DNA of 64,000 nt from Todiramphus chloris collaris (taxonomy: Eukaryota; Chordata; Aves; Coraciiformes; Alcedinidae), in the NCBI GenBank assembly GCA_025345505.1, contig JANVCC010000027.1:1177679-1241678 (forward strand), in the 5' to 3' direction. The notes beneath the pieces are model-generated. The model was given only the letters and a program-made list of their open reading frames with translations. It was not told the origin of the DNA and ran no database searches. Below are positions 1 to 12,317 of this stretch, one piece after another (positions within the stretch are counted from its first letter, which is position 1; each line of letters begins with the position of its first letter). Made by a program: the position numbers and the translations under genes.

Positions 1-726
1 TGCTCTGTTGTGCATTAAGAGGCAGCATTCCTGGTACACCCTGGTTATAACAGAATACAGATACAACTGAGCTCTGATGGCAGAAGCATCACCACTAGCA
101 CTGGCGTTTTTTTGTACCAGTGCTGGGAGTTTGATGAGACAGACAGTTGAACGTCTGGCACAGGGACGCAAATCTGCACGAGATTATAAAAGGTCTGATC
201 TTCTAGTTATTTAGATAGGATAAGAAACAAGGCTCCTGGAAGTTACTAGAGTTGTGAATAGCCAGAGTGATTTCAGTAAGGATATTTATGCATTACCCAT
301 TATTAATTTATCTGCAAATTAGGGCTATTCCACTAACAACCAGTTATAACCAGTGTAACAAATCAACTGACATTTGCCTGCGTGTAACACCTGGTGGTTT
401 TAGTGATCCCTGCAGTAGTTTAGCAGATAGCTGTAGAGATGCTAGCAGCCTCACTAGGATCCCACCACATAGTTCAGTGGCATTAAACAAACCAGGCTGA
501 TTCCTACCATTACTGTTCCCAGAAACTGAGAATTTGAACACAGGAGGGGTTTAGAAAACCCACAAGGTTAAGGGTTTCCTACACACAGTGCTGGTCAAGT
601 GCTCACGGACGCTATTTTGTTTGCCTGACACATAAGGCATATATACAGAATTCATCAAGCTCAACAGGGATATTCTCCTAAGACAGATTTATACCTCCAC
701 ATAATCATGCTGGCAGCTACTTAGTC
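1..726. other. intergenic DNA, nothing recognised
   Basis: AT-rich single-copy-looking sequence. Two open frames overlap on opposite strands (267-500 and 344-541), but neither has codon-like composition or a recognisable family motif, and neither is flanked by good splice sites. Confidence 0.5.
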
Positions 727-1255
727 ATAGATAGTAAGGCCAAAAGGGACCGTTAGGATAGCACAGTCTGACCTCCTGCATTGCACAGGCCAATGAACCT
801 CACCAGTAATTTATGCTTCCAGACCATAATTTGTGTTTGAGTTATAGCAGCTCTTCTAGAGAGATCTTCAGTCACACCTTGAATATTCTAAGTGGAGGTG
901 AAACCATTCCACGTCTAGGTAGGTTGTTCCAATGATGAATAGCCCTGGCTGACGAGAGACTGCCTTATCTCTGGGCTGAATTTACACAGCTTCCCTGCTT
1001 GCCACTGGATTTCTCCAGGCCCTTTCCAGCTGAATGTAAGAGCCATCTATTTTTTTCCCTTCCAATACCTTGGACTCCTCTAAGTCACATCTTAACATTC
1101 ACTTGGAGAACAGACCAAGTAGACATCTTTCAACATACAGTATGTCCTTGTACTCCAATTAATTTAGTAGTTCTCTGCACTTGTTCTCATTTTTAATGCA
1201 TCCTTTCTGATATTTCCTACCAAAAGGGGCCATGTCAATTCTACACCTCCAAGAA
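727..1255 (-). repeat. ancient CR1 LINE fragment (3' part, minus orientation)
   Basis: The block follows, at low identity, the order of the old sauropsid CR1 3' consensus read in reverse. It starts with the 'aggccaaaagggacc' tail motif, then 'cagtctgacctcctg', 'cacaggccaatgaacc', 'aggttgttccaatgatgaat', 'ccagaccaag'-like text and 'agttctctgcacttg'. This arrangement is known from CR1 copies in turtles, crocodilians and birds. High divergence from that remembered consensus suggests an insertion older than modern birds. It is 5'-truncated at its right end. Recognition is by memory of the consensus, not by alignment. Confidence 0.7.
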
Positions 1256-4200
1256 GACTGGGTCTTTCTTACTGCATGGATGCTTGCGCTTAGTGAACGA
1301 ACCCTCACAACCCTGTGTCTTCATGAACATAGGACAAATTACTTACAAAGAAAAGCCTTATAACTTTGGAGTAATTAAAATTGTATAAGCAATTAAAGAT
1401 TTGTATAGATATCTTGGTATGTAATTCCCACCGACAGGATGGAAAATAGCTTATCCTGGATTTAAAAGCACTCCGCATTAATAGTTACTGCTTAACCTAC
1501 TGCCCTCATCTGTGGCATGAAAAACCCTGTGGTCTTTTTCAGTATCAATACAATTTTCTTTCTTTCTTTCACAACGTGGTTGCATTTTTACTTTATTAGA
1601 TGAAGTGATATTGTCCCCAAGCCTAATACCGGACACTACTGAAGACAGGATCCAGTGTTACCCAACACAAGAATTTCTGGTAACTACTCTTTACTTAACA
1701 GAAGTGAGACTAACTTCAAGTATTTTTAGAATGTCCGATTTTATCTAAACTTCATAGTTGGGTGTGTCATTTTTAGCTTTAGGCTGCATTTCGGTTCCCA
1801 GAACCCTAAAAAAAAAATTAAAAAAAAAAATCCCCTTAACTACAAAACCACAAACTTTTGACTTCTTTTACCCACACTTACAAAGTCCGTTTGGTGAGGA
1901 AAGTTATTTGCCAGTGAGGACTGTATTGTTGGAAAATAAATATAAACAAGTAATTAGTTCTGCTTGATGCTGCTTAGAAGTGGCAGACAGTGAAATAAGC
2001 CCCAAAACTTCTGTAATTTTATGCGTGGGAACAAGGACTCTGAACAGCACCCACTAAGCCATTCCTCAGCTCAAGCCAAGATCTCTTCTGTTTCTATGTC
2101 AAGATGCCTCCCAGGAAACAGCAGCAAGCAGTCACTTCAACTCCCCACAGATTTGTGTACCCTCCTTTCCCGTTTTTGTTCTCTCTGGTTCTACTGGGGA
2201 CCTACTTGGTCTCTCCTGAACTGCTAATGTACTGTGTGTGCATATACATGCATTTATTGATGTATGTGCACATGTATCTATTCCAGATGAAGCAGCTTTG
2301 GTTTTATTGTATTGTTTTAAATAGAGAGGATTGTAGAAGCAGAAATCCTTCCTTTGGCCTAGGCACCAGTTCTCTACCTAGACCAATTTCCACACCCAGC
2401 TACAGTATGAAAAGGCTCAGCAACCTTTTCTGAAAATTTAATTGCATGTGTACCTCATGGACACAGAAGGCACTAGTCTCATGCAGAAAGAAAAATTCAA
2501 CTCCATTTATAAAACATCCATGCTGATTAACAACAACTGGTTCAGAGGGAGCTCTTCTTCACATTTTGTACCTTAGACTTCAGCATCCAAGGCAACTGCA
2601 TGCTGCATTTGGGAAAAAACCCCAAATGACCCAGCCCTAGAAAATCACCGAGGGCAAACACAAAGTATTTGACAGAGATGTGACCCCAATATGCATCGAG
2701 GTGAACTGTCTTAGTGCCCTGTTACAGCATTAACATAATACCACATTCCAGAGTCACAGCCATGCAAGACGGTTGCTTTTTATTGGCAAGGTGAAAACTA
2801 AAGCAAATAGGATTAGGGGATTTCTCTTCAAAGGCTGAAACAATACTAGATCAAGATCCAGGACAACTCAGTTCAAGGCTTTTATGAAAAAAAAAAAAAT
2901 CTGTCTGATTTAATTACTAGAATTACCAATTAGAAGCCAGGCACCCTGTGAAGATGCTGTGTTTAATGAAATGCAGGCTCCAGAGCTGGCAAGGCCTCTC
3001 CCCGTGTTTAACGCAGGGAGTGCAGGTTGGAGCTTTCTGCTCCAGAGTGTCCCTGGCTACAGGGGACTGGGCAAAGACTGGCTATAGGATTTATTTCTCT
3101 GCTGTAGTTTTGGCTTGGCTTAACATTGACATTTCCTATTCCTTTATTCATTCACACACACAAAAAAAAAAAGATGGTCATGTCAAGCCCAATCTTTGGC
3201 AATTTGCACACATGTTTTTAAATAAAAGGGACAAGCACACAGGTACAATCTTTTTCTTGTGACAGCAGGCAGCCTGCACTCATTAGCAAGAGCAAATCCG
3301 TTACATGAGTACTTCCTTTAAAATGACCTAATATTAGAGTTCTCCATCCTCTTTGTTCCATTAACCTCTTTCAAGTCAGTTATTTTGTGCTGATAATGTC
3401 TATGTTTGTCACTTGTATGGTTTCAGACTTCATGTACTGTGAGGATCTCCATGAACTTGTGTCTTTCCCAGAATTACTGAGGAGTCTTGAAATAGAAGAT
3501 AATTCAGTCATCACTGCTTCACACTTATACAGGAGTTTTACCAGGTGACAGTAAACTCTGAATTTTCTCAGTGCAAGTGGCACTGTCACAGCACAAAAAT
3601 TGCTCAGTGCTCTGCTATTGCAATGAGGACTTCTATGAAGTTTCATTACTTTAACCCAAAGCTTAAAAACAAGGACCATAAAAATTACACCAACTGGTGA
3701 AAAAAAAACCCAAAACACGTAGTGGTGAATGTCAATACATAAATTTCATTAGATTTTTTTTTTTTACAAATGGTAAAAACCTATAGAAACATACAAAACA
3801 GTAAATCCTTATCTACCTGTAGAGTCAGCACAAAGTAATATAAAGTTTGACAGGGCAAATAAAAATTTTTTCAAATTTCTTTATCATCTCTTTTTAACAA
3901 GTTTGCCTCATGACTATGCACTGTGAGAAGCTACATGGAAGCTGCTAGACAACAGACCCAGTGCTGTAGTCAGCTGGATGAAATTATTACATCACCTTTC
4001 GGATTTACTCATGGTGTAAATCACCAAGGTTTTCTCTCACAAAATAGCACTTCCTCTAGATGCAATGTGGAAACCACCAAATGTCTCACTCATTACTGTG
4101 AGACACAAATCACAGATTAAGTCTTGATGAAAAGAACCACAGAAGGACCCACAGAGCTGAGAGACCACCGATGGTACAAACAGCTGTAATATTAGTGATT

Positions 4201-4829
4201 CACTTCAACTACATCAAATGAGTAACAACAATTTTCTGAATCACCATTTTATAGTCACGTGGTTAGATAATGAAGAGTCAATTAGAGATCCTACTTTTCA
4301 GAGCTTGTTTTTGTTAATAACACATAAGCTTAAGGTGTTAGAGATACTCTTACTTTTCAAGTACTATCAGAACATTCCACAGGACAAGTTTGAGTTTCGC
4401 CATTACCATTTCACCCCCACACCCCACACACTTATTTCTCCTTCTTTCCAGCACAGGAACTCCCTGAATTTGTGCTCTGTATTGTTAAATGAACAGACTT
4501 TAGCTAAGAACAGTGGACTTCAAAGTCCTCCACATTCTGAGCTGAATATGGAAGGGCCTAAACGAAAATAAACCAGAAGCGACCAGAAAGACACAAGAAA
4601 AACGAGAATAGTCCAGGTCCTTCTCAGAAGTGCAGACAACAGCAACAAAAACTCCTTCCCTAGAAAAATCTGTATGTCACTGGCATTCTGAGTAAAAGCC
4701 TCAAGAGGATGATTGCATTTGCCTCTCAACAAACACCAAATCCAAAGTACATTTATATGTAAACACTGGCTTTATAGATAGGAATGCCGAGTGCCCGAAG
4801 TGAGCAGACCGAAAAGCTCTCTGACTTAC
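1256..4829. other. intergenic DNA, nothing recognised
   Basis: AT-rich DNA with short poly-A and poly-T runs (for example 1806-1832 and 3752-3763). No frame here shows a family motif. The 109-aa frame at 2104-2433 looks like chance: its composition is skewed and it contains a TG/CA-rich translated stretch. Confidence 0.5.
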
Positions 4830-5240
4830 CTGCACTCGCAGGTACTCTGTGGAAAGTCTTCCTTGTTCCGGAACAAACACCCCGCTTCTCGGTCCGCCCC
4901 TGCTGCCCTCCCTAGCAGGGGGAGGAAGGCTCTCCACATCGCCCCGGGAGATTTTCACATGCCCACCTCTCCAATAGCTCTCCCAAGTGACACAGCACCT
5001 CTTTCCTCGCCTCCGAACCGCAGCCTCGGGCAGTCCCCAACCTGTCGGGACAATGCTGCTGGGCCAGCTGAGCCTCATTGCCCTTAACAAGCCCAGCTGC
5101 AGGTTGCCAAGGAGCCCAGGTGCTGGCACTTCCATCCCCCCGGGCCTGCTTCCTGGAGGGAGATGTTGCAGGTGCACTCCAATAACTGGAAAGCTGCTCA
5201 GCCCAGCACAGACAAAGCTGACTCGCAGAGCCATGCATTC
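4830..5240 (-). other. CpG-rich segment ending in a strong minus-strand splice donor; possible first exon
   Basis: This stretch is clearly richer in G+C and CpG than its surroundings. At its left edge the minus strand reads GAGTGCAG|GTAAGTCAGAG, a near-ideal 5' splice site (exon side ends at 4830). A minus-strand frame stays open through the segment (5330-4701), but the peptide shows no known motif and changes character after the donor. The pattern fits a first, possibly non-coding, exon with a CpG-rich promoter for a transcript running left out of the window. No matching acceptor exon is visible, so this is an inference from composition and one splice site only. Confidence 0.3.
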
Positions 5241-5796
5241 AGTTCTACCTGAGAGAATCGGGTTTATCTGGCAGAGCATTTTACCGGTGCCCATACTGTA
5301 ATTCAGCAGAATTATGTCACTCCCAAACAAGAACCCAGCAGGCTAATACCTGTCAGGAAGCTTCCTTCTCACCTCTTCAGGGTTATGTACCAGGGGGAGG
5401 AGTGGCTGACCATCAGCACGTGCACCTGGCAACTGCCCCTGCTAAAAAGCCAGATTAGAGCAAGAGAAGTTAGTTTAGCTATACTTTGTTGTACAAACCC
5501 AACAAAACAGAACTACATGGGAAAACCAGAGTAAGAACAGGCAGTAGAAATGATGGTGTCTGCACTTGTCAAGTATACTTTGGCCTTGGTATTCATATAT
5601 TCGCACACCCTTAAAGAAATCATGGCAATATACATATTGCTGTTTCCAGTAGGTGTTGATTAAACTATTAGGAGCTTTAAGAGAAGGATGCTTAAGTTAC
5701 TACTGCTATAACATCATAATTGCTCAGCTACAGTATGATTGAGCAAGGAATTGACTAAGGAACCTGCTACAAACAATGTCCAGTGTAAAGGAAGGT

Positions 5797-5810
5797 GGGG
5801 GGGGGGGGGG
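5797..5810. repeat. G14 homopolymer
   Basis: Fourteen consecutive G on the plus strand, preceded by GAAGGT. Such tracts are common sequencing weak points and can form quadruplex-like structures with neighbouring G runs, though no further G runs are close here. Confidence 0.9.
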
Positions 5811-8800
5811 AGTGTCAGAAATATGCAAGCAGCTAAGGATTGTGTTGAGAAACCTCTCTAGGTTCATATCACCTGATGAGGTCATTGCTTGAATTTCACT
5901 TTGTCACCCTGCAGGGTCATTGCCATGGGCAGAGTGTACAGGGAGCAATAAATCCTGGGCTAGCTCAGAGGGATAGAAACACCCACTCGCCCCCATTTCA
6001 GTACGAGCCACCTCTGACCAGGGCCACCTCTCACCAGGACCACCTCAGGTTTGTGATGAAATAATCCAGACTAGTTCAGCTTCTGCCTCCTGCTGAAAAC
6101 TCGACATTATCTGATAGCTGAGTCAGCATTTGTAGGAAGAGATAACAGCTGTAATAAGAAGAACAGAGAGAGGCTGGCAAAAAGCAGAGCAGCTTGCAGG
6201 CCCTCAGCCCACGGCAGGCTGTGCAGAGCACAGTCTCAGCCACGGAGACAGGCCGAGTGCCTGAAAGCCTGTCTTTTTCCAAGAATGTCAATCTAATAAA
6301 AGCTATTAGCTCTGCCCGCAACTCTGCCTCCTGTAAACTCTCAGGCACTCGTGGCTTCAGAAGGGATCTTACAACCATCTGGGAGCTATGGCTGGCAGGG
6401 CCGGGTGAGTTCGAGCAGCACTGCTCCCTGCCAGGCCACCCCGCTCATTGCCCAGCCAGAAATAAAAAGATGTGCTCCCTCTGAGAGTTCTCTGAAGAGA
6501 GGGTGGCCATCATCTACACCACAATTAGAGGGGAGACTTGTAAAAAGTATGCTCTGGGATTATAAAAGAACGACCTTGATACTTTTTATGTCTCTAGTTC
6601 AAAGATGCCAATCTTGCCTCTGTATGTTAGAATAAGGCTGATTTAGACCACAAGATACAGATCGTTACAGATAAATTGACAACTTCAGGCCAAAGTAGCA
6701 CCAAAATATAGCTTTTAAAGAGGCAGGTAGAGCTCAGAGAATTGAATCAACCTTGCCCATTCATCCCTGACCTTTTACAGTATGTGAAAACTCAGTCAAT
6801 TAAAGAAAAGAAAAAATAAAAAGGCCAAGCCAAAAACCCCAAACCTCTTTTTTTACTGAGCACCACAGCTGGATTTACTGAAATTATAGTCGAGACCACT
6901 TGAAAATTGCTAGGGTGATAAAACAGCTTGTATCATAACCACCACTTTCATTCTGCTATGTGGTTTAAAAACTCATCTGATTTACTCTCTAGCGTTTTTC
7001 TCGTCTGAAAAAAAAATAAATAAATGTTGCTACACGATCCTTCATGGTTAAAGCTACGGCTGAGTCATTCTAGTTCGCCACAGTTGACTTATTCTTCGGC
7101 AAGCCTGCTCACACCACACTGCTGGAAGAGTGACTGGACATGCTTTAGCTTCTGCAGAGCCATCCCATGGAAGGAGGCCATGTATATCCCTACACAGGAA
7201 GGTCCTGGGAAGCTCGGGGCTAGCCAAAGAACATGTGCGAGGAGGAAGAGTGTCTCAACACAGCACGTGCAGCCAGGCTTATTTCAGCAGTTGTTGGCCT
7301 CTTTCTCATCTTGGCCAGAGGCTACTCTGGACAAGAGGTTGCTTCCTACACAGCTTTCCACTGACAGGCTCTCATTGAGAGATTATGACCTGTCCACAAA
7401 CTGATTATTCATACAGGAAGAAAGGATGCAGGAGACCCAAGATGGGGAGAAATGAGAGATTAAGACAAAGAAGATTGTGAAATGGATTGGAGAAAGGTGG
7501 AGAGGGAGAAAGTCTGCCAAATAACCTCACTACAACAAGATCACTCTTCCCCGTCTTCTAGTCCTTCTCACCAATGCTGCACAGACAGCCCACACTGCCT
7601 CAAATTCAGCAGCCCCTGTTATGGGCCGTGCTTCTGCCATCACATGCTACAGAAAGATGCCAGCTCTGAACATGGGGGACATGGCAAGTATGGAGATCTG
7701 CCTGGTTTTCACTGCACATGCCACCTGTGGATTAAGACACTCATTTTCCTCTCACAAATACCAATTTTTCCCTCCCCAGCAACAGTCTTTACTGGTGGCT
7801 GAATGTTCTCTGTCCCAAAACTCTGCATACCCCTGATTTACTATTTGACACCAATCGTTTTATCATGAGAAAAGATGCTAAACAGTTTGTGAGATTAGTC
7901 AGGCAAAAGAAAACAGCCACATCAAGCCAAATATTTATTTAAAACAAGCCTATGATAAAAACTTTGCTTTGGTTCTCACATCCCTGGAGTATTAACAGCA
8001 GATCTTACAAAGTGGAAGCTCAGATACGATACAGACTTAAATGATTAGAGGCAAAAAAATCCAGCAGACGCTGCTCTCAGCTCATAAAACCACCACATTC
8101 AATTTAACATATTTACTGCAGCCCCTAAGGTTGCTTACTAAAGAGGTGTATTTTGTACTCCGCAAGACCTATCCCAAGCCTGTTTCATTTCACTCAGGAG
8201 TCTCATTTTCACTGATTTTAAGTGACTTCCTTCTGGTCTGTGCTCAGGAAAAGAAGGAAGTAGACGCAGGCTGTGTAACAGAACAAGCCAGGCTGATCTA
8301 TTTAGTTGTTTGTTCTCACTGCATGGGGAGATCTCACGGTGAATATAGCTAGTTTTTGCAGTTAAAGCTACTCTAAGTAGGCAGATGTAGGTGCTTTCCA
8401 GAGGACTTCTGGCACGTGACATGCAGGTAGCCACAGGAAAGGACAGAACCCCCTGTGCTGGAACAGCAGTGTGGCAGTGTTAGTGGTCAGGGTTTAAAAG
8501 CAGTTAAAACACAGCAGCTTTCCCCAGTCCAAATCAGTGCAGAAGTGACTTAAATTTTTCACTCCATGACTGCCCCTTGAACTGTGCAAGAAACAGAAAA
8601 TATAACCACAAAGACGTGACCCAGAACACCGATAATGCCTTAAACACGTGATCTCTGACCACGCAAAGTCCAAGTTCTATCACAGCAGAACTCCACAGAT
8701 CCTTTGATAGTGTAAGAAACAGAACATGAAGTAAAATTTGTCCTATATAAATGGTTACCGATCATTTATCACCGGTATCTTCATTCCCAAGTGCAGGCAG

Positions 8801-11659
8801 TTGGACATCTCGTGGCTAGCCTTGGCAAATGCTGCAGCTGTAACGGCAGGTACCAGATACAACACTGGTGATTCTGGAAGATCCTTCCTCAATATTTTTT
8901 TACAGAACTTTTTTTTTTCCCCTGCCCTGAAGTGCACCAAAGATTGCAACAATATTTTGCCTGAGATTTTTTAGGTCTGTGATCTAATGTTATCACCATC
9001 TGAGTATCAGGGGATGTCCTCGCTGACAGCTAACCCACCTTGCCAGGGAAGGGCTCTGCTGTCACACTCAGGAGTTTGAAAATTCTCAGACTATTCAAGG
9101 TAAAACATCAAAATGACAGATTATGTGTTTTGAAAACAGCAGTGTTGTTTTCTAGTTTAGATGTGTATTTTCTGCTGTCAGATAGGAGCCCATAAAGTAT
9201 AATGGCAGTACTGAAGGCAGCCTGCTATTACAATGTAAAGACTGTGTTGTAGTGAGAATACAGAGGCAGCACATTTAAAGTCAGACAAAACCTTAAAGCT
9301 ATCATTGCCTGATTTTTGAGTGCATAGCAATGCAGTGAAGTTCTCTTCACAGAGCATTTTTAATTGGTGTCTTTTTAATCCTGAGTATTCTGTGAAAGTA
9401 AAATCATTCAAAACCTAAAATTGACAATACTTCAGATTCTATAAATTTAGAAATATTCAGGCTTATGTAGGGGAGGGAAAAAATACTAGGTCCGCACCTT
9501 TTTCTCTTCCTTCCAGTACCACTCCAAACCAATTTATTAACAGCACATAAAAGAATAGTAGCTTATATAAGAAAAAAAACCAAGCTTGATAAAGGATAAG
9601 TATACCACAAGAATCAACATTCACTTCGTCCATGAGGAACTGAATAGTTTTACCTACAATAAAGATTTGTCAGGGAAAACCTAACTCTCTTTGTTGTGGT
9701 TCATGCTGAGTTTTGCTCCTGTGAGCCATGTGGTACATAAAGATGCAAAAATCAGATTTTTCATGTAAGCCACGAAGCAATAGGAATTAAGGCTATGCCA
9801 GATGGATTATCTCAAACCCAGGAAAAAGACTGCTAAGAAAAACATACAAAGAACTAAAGTGTTGATTATTTTCCCGATATGGTGCCAGGATGTTATTGGT
9901 TTGCAACAAACCTCTAGAGCTCGGGAATCCATCTGTACTCTGGGATCAATCAGTTCTAATATAATGAAAGCAAACCATGGGAGGCATCCAAGGCAGACCT
10001 CAGTTGCCAGAGAGTTTGCTTTGACTACGTTTAAGCCACGTACCAATTGTCTTTACCCAGCTTCAATGAAAATTTGACTGTGAGATCAAAACTATCCTAA
10101 TATTTAATCAATCTGAAAGGAGTTCATCCAAAAGCTGATGCAAGCTGCTACTATGCCACTGTTTCCTAGAAACTGAGATACTGCCTTTATAGCTCCATTT
10201 CTGTAGAGGGTGTTTAGCAAAACTGCTCAGAGGGAAGGTGAACAAAGCCATCTTCACACAAGTGTACCCATCATGATCATATATATACACACACAACTTC
10301 ACATCTGAGACTGGGATCAGTTAAGAGCACTCTGGTCTCTGAAAAAAGTCGCTTTGCTGGGGGTAGTGATAGTTGGGCACTATCCATCCCTGAACAGCAA
10401 TGCCAAGCGTAACATGGAAGTGACCACACTGGTTTTAGCCCGCCTGGAGAAGTTTCCAGACCAGGGAACCTCTCCCTGCTCTCCTAAGGCAGTTTTTTTT
10501 TGTCATTCTTGGATTGCTGGGGTCAAGGCACTGGTTGTGTTTCACCAGCTTAAGTCCCTTTCTATTGGTCAGGCTATCTAGTGCCGATGACTGTGAAACT
10601 GAAATAAGGAAACATCTGTCCCCTTGTTTTTGTTAACCACAACAAAAATCCCATTAACATAGTTACCAAAAAGAAATTAACTTGATTCCTATCTCACTTT
10701 CATCGCTTGCATTTCTATTTTTGATATTTCTGGTTATATCCCATTTTGATGGGTGTTACTTATAGTGGTCTGGAAGACTGAGGAAGCAAGTTCTCCTATG
10801 ACCCCTTGAGCTGCTTGCACCATCAGAACTGAGCAAAAGAGAAGGTAAAAATCAGTTTTGCACTCTATAAACATAGTCCCAGTGCCAACATGACTTGCAC
10901 TGCCCTTCACCGGTTGGGACTAAACTTCAGTAGTAAACAATGGCACGGTGCTGAATTTCCACATCCAAACACTACAAACATCATCTTGTTATTGGGACGG
11001 GATAGAGAAAAAGCAGAGCTCTACGGCAAATTAAGCTAAGCCTTTTTCACTTAGGCCCAGATCCAGGGCTTCTCAATAGGCACTTAACTCCCATTTGTTT
11101 CAATTTCCCTTGGAGAACTGGGCAGGTATGAGTTATGTCTTTAAATACCCTTGTGAACCTGGGGCTTAATTTACCAAGCTCTTAATGGAAGTTAAGGGTA
11201 ATTTATTTATGAATATTCTCCTGTGTTTCCGTTCCAGAAACTGGGGCTGGCATTAAGTTAACTACTGGAAACCACTTTGCCAAAACATGGTCTCGTGACC
11301 TAGCGACAGTCAGGTGCTTGCAAAAACCAGGTTTTGAGGATATTTGAACTAGCAAAGGAGAAATACCTGATGTACATCTGTGGTTTGATTTTAATATGGA
11401 GGCTTCCGGAAATGATTTGGAAAAAACACCATTTTTCTCAAACCCATTATTTTGTCACTTTTTTTTTTTTTAAAATGAAGCAGTAAACATTCTCCAAAAC
11501 TGGCTGGTTGAATACAAGTTAAATATCCTACAGAAGACTGGAATAAGAAGCAACTGGACAGAAAATAATAAATCCTATCAGTTGGGAACAATGGCTCCTT
11601 TAAATCACCCAACTGCCCATCTTTGCTCCTAACAAGCAAGCTGAGATCCCCTGATGATG
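5811..11659. other. intergenic DNA, nothing recognised
   Basis: Mixed AT-rich sequence with short chance frames on both strands. None has a recognisable motif or a paired set of good splice sites. The 7024-7404 frame (126 aa) is the longest and has the composition of translated non-coding DNA. Confidence 0.5.
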
Positions 11660-12317
11660 AAACCTGTCTTGGTTTGAAAGACAGGTGTCTGCCAAGGGAG
11701 GCAGGAACCCCCCTTGGAATGGAAATGCAACCCCCTCCCCTCCGAATGCTTGTAATTTTGAAATTAAGGAGCTTTCAGGCAAAGATATCAGGAATAGAAA
11801 TAACAGTTCTTTACTAGATATCTATATAACAAGGCAAACAAACAACAATAACTATGGCAGTAACAACAGAGCCAGGAACCCAGTGCCAGCCTCTCGGGCG
11901 GCTCCCGGGGAGCAGGGAGGGCGCGATGGTCTCCCCGCCGCTCCGGAGCCAGCTCAGGCCCCACGCGGCAATGGCCAACGGAAAGCCCGCATCACGAACC
12001 CCCCTGGGCAGCCGATCCCGGTGTCCAGCAGGGTCCCCGGGAGACAGCAGAGGCAGAAGGAGAGCAGGAGATGCAGTGGGGATGAGTTCTCTGCACCACA
12101 AGGGCAGCTTCTCCTCACCTCGAATGCAGGGAGCAAAACCAGAGCCCTAGGGGCTTCACCCAAGCCCCTTTATTTGGCTGGCTGGACCCCTCTCCCTGTG
12201 GCCAGGTCCTTTATTCTCTCTTAAGTACAGCAATTTACCTCCTTGACAAACAAGTATGGAAAAATTCTTTAAGAGAAGAAGGAAAACAGAAGAACTCCCC
12301 AAAACCCCAACAAAACC
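11660..12317 (-). mobile_element. solo LTR of an endogenous retrovirus, ERVL-like, with 5-bp target repeats
   Basis: Bases 11665-12312 (648 bp) begin TGTCTTGGTTTG and end CCCCAACA, so the element has TG...CA termini on either strand. The five bases just outside are AAACC at 11660-11664 and AAACC at 12313-12317, a matching target-site duplication. A 5-bp duplication and the minus-strand 5' start TGTTGGGG fit class III (ERVL-type) LTRs common in birds. Read on the minus strand, AATAAA signals occur at about 12170 and 12210. The centre (about 11880-12060) is GC-rich and still keeps many CpG sites, suggesting moderate age. No internal region is attached; it is a fossil left by LTR-LTR recombination. 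Confidence 0.65.

Noticed and set aside
4701-5330. 209-aa minus-strand open frame as a protein gene
   Set aside because: The frame crosses a near-ideal donor, its peptide changes character there, and no motif is visible. A non-coding first exon is more likely.
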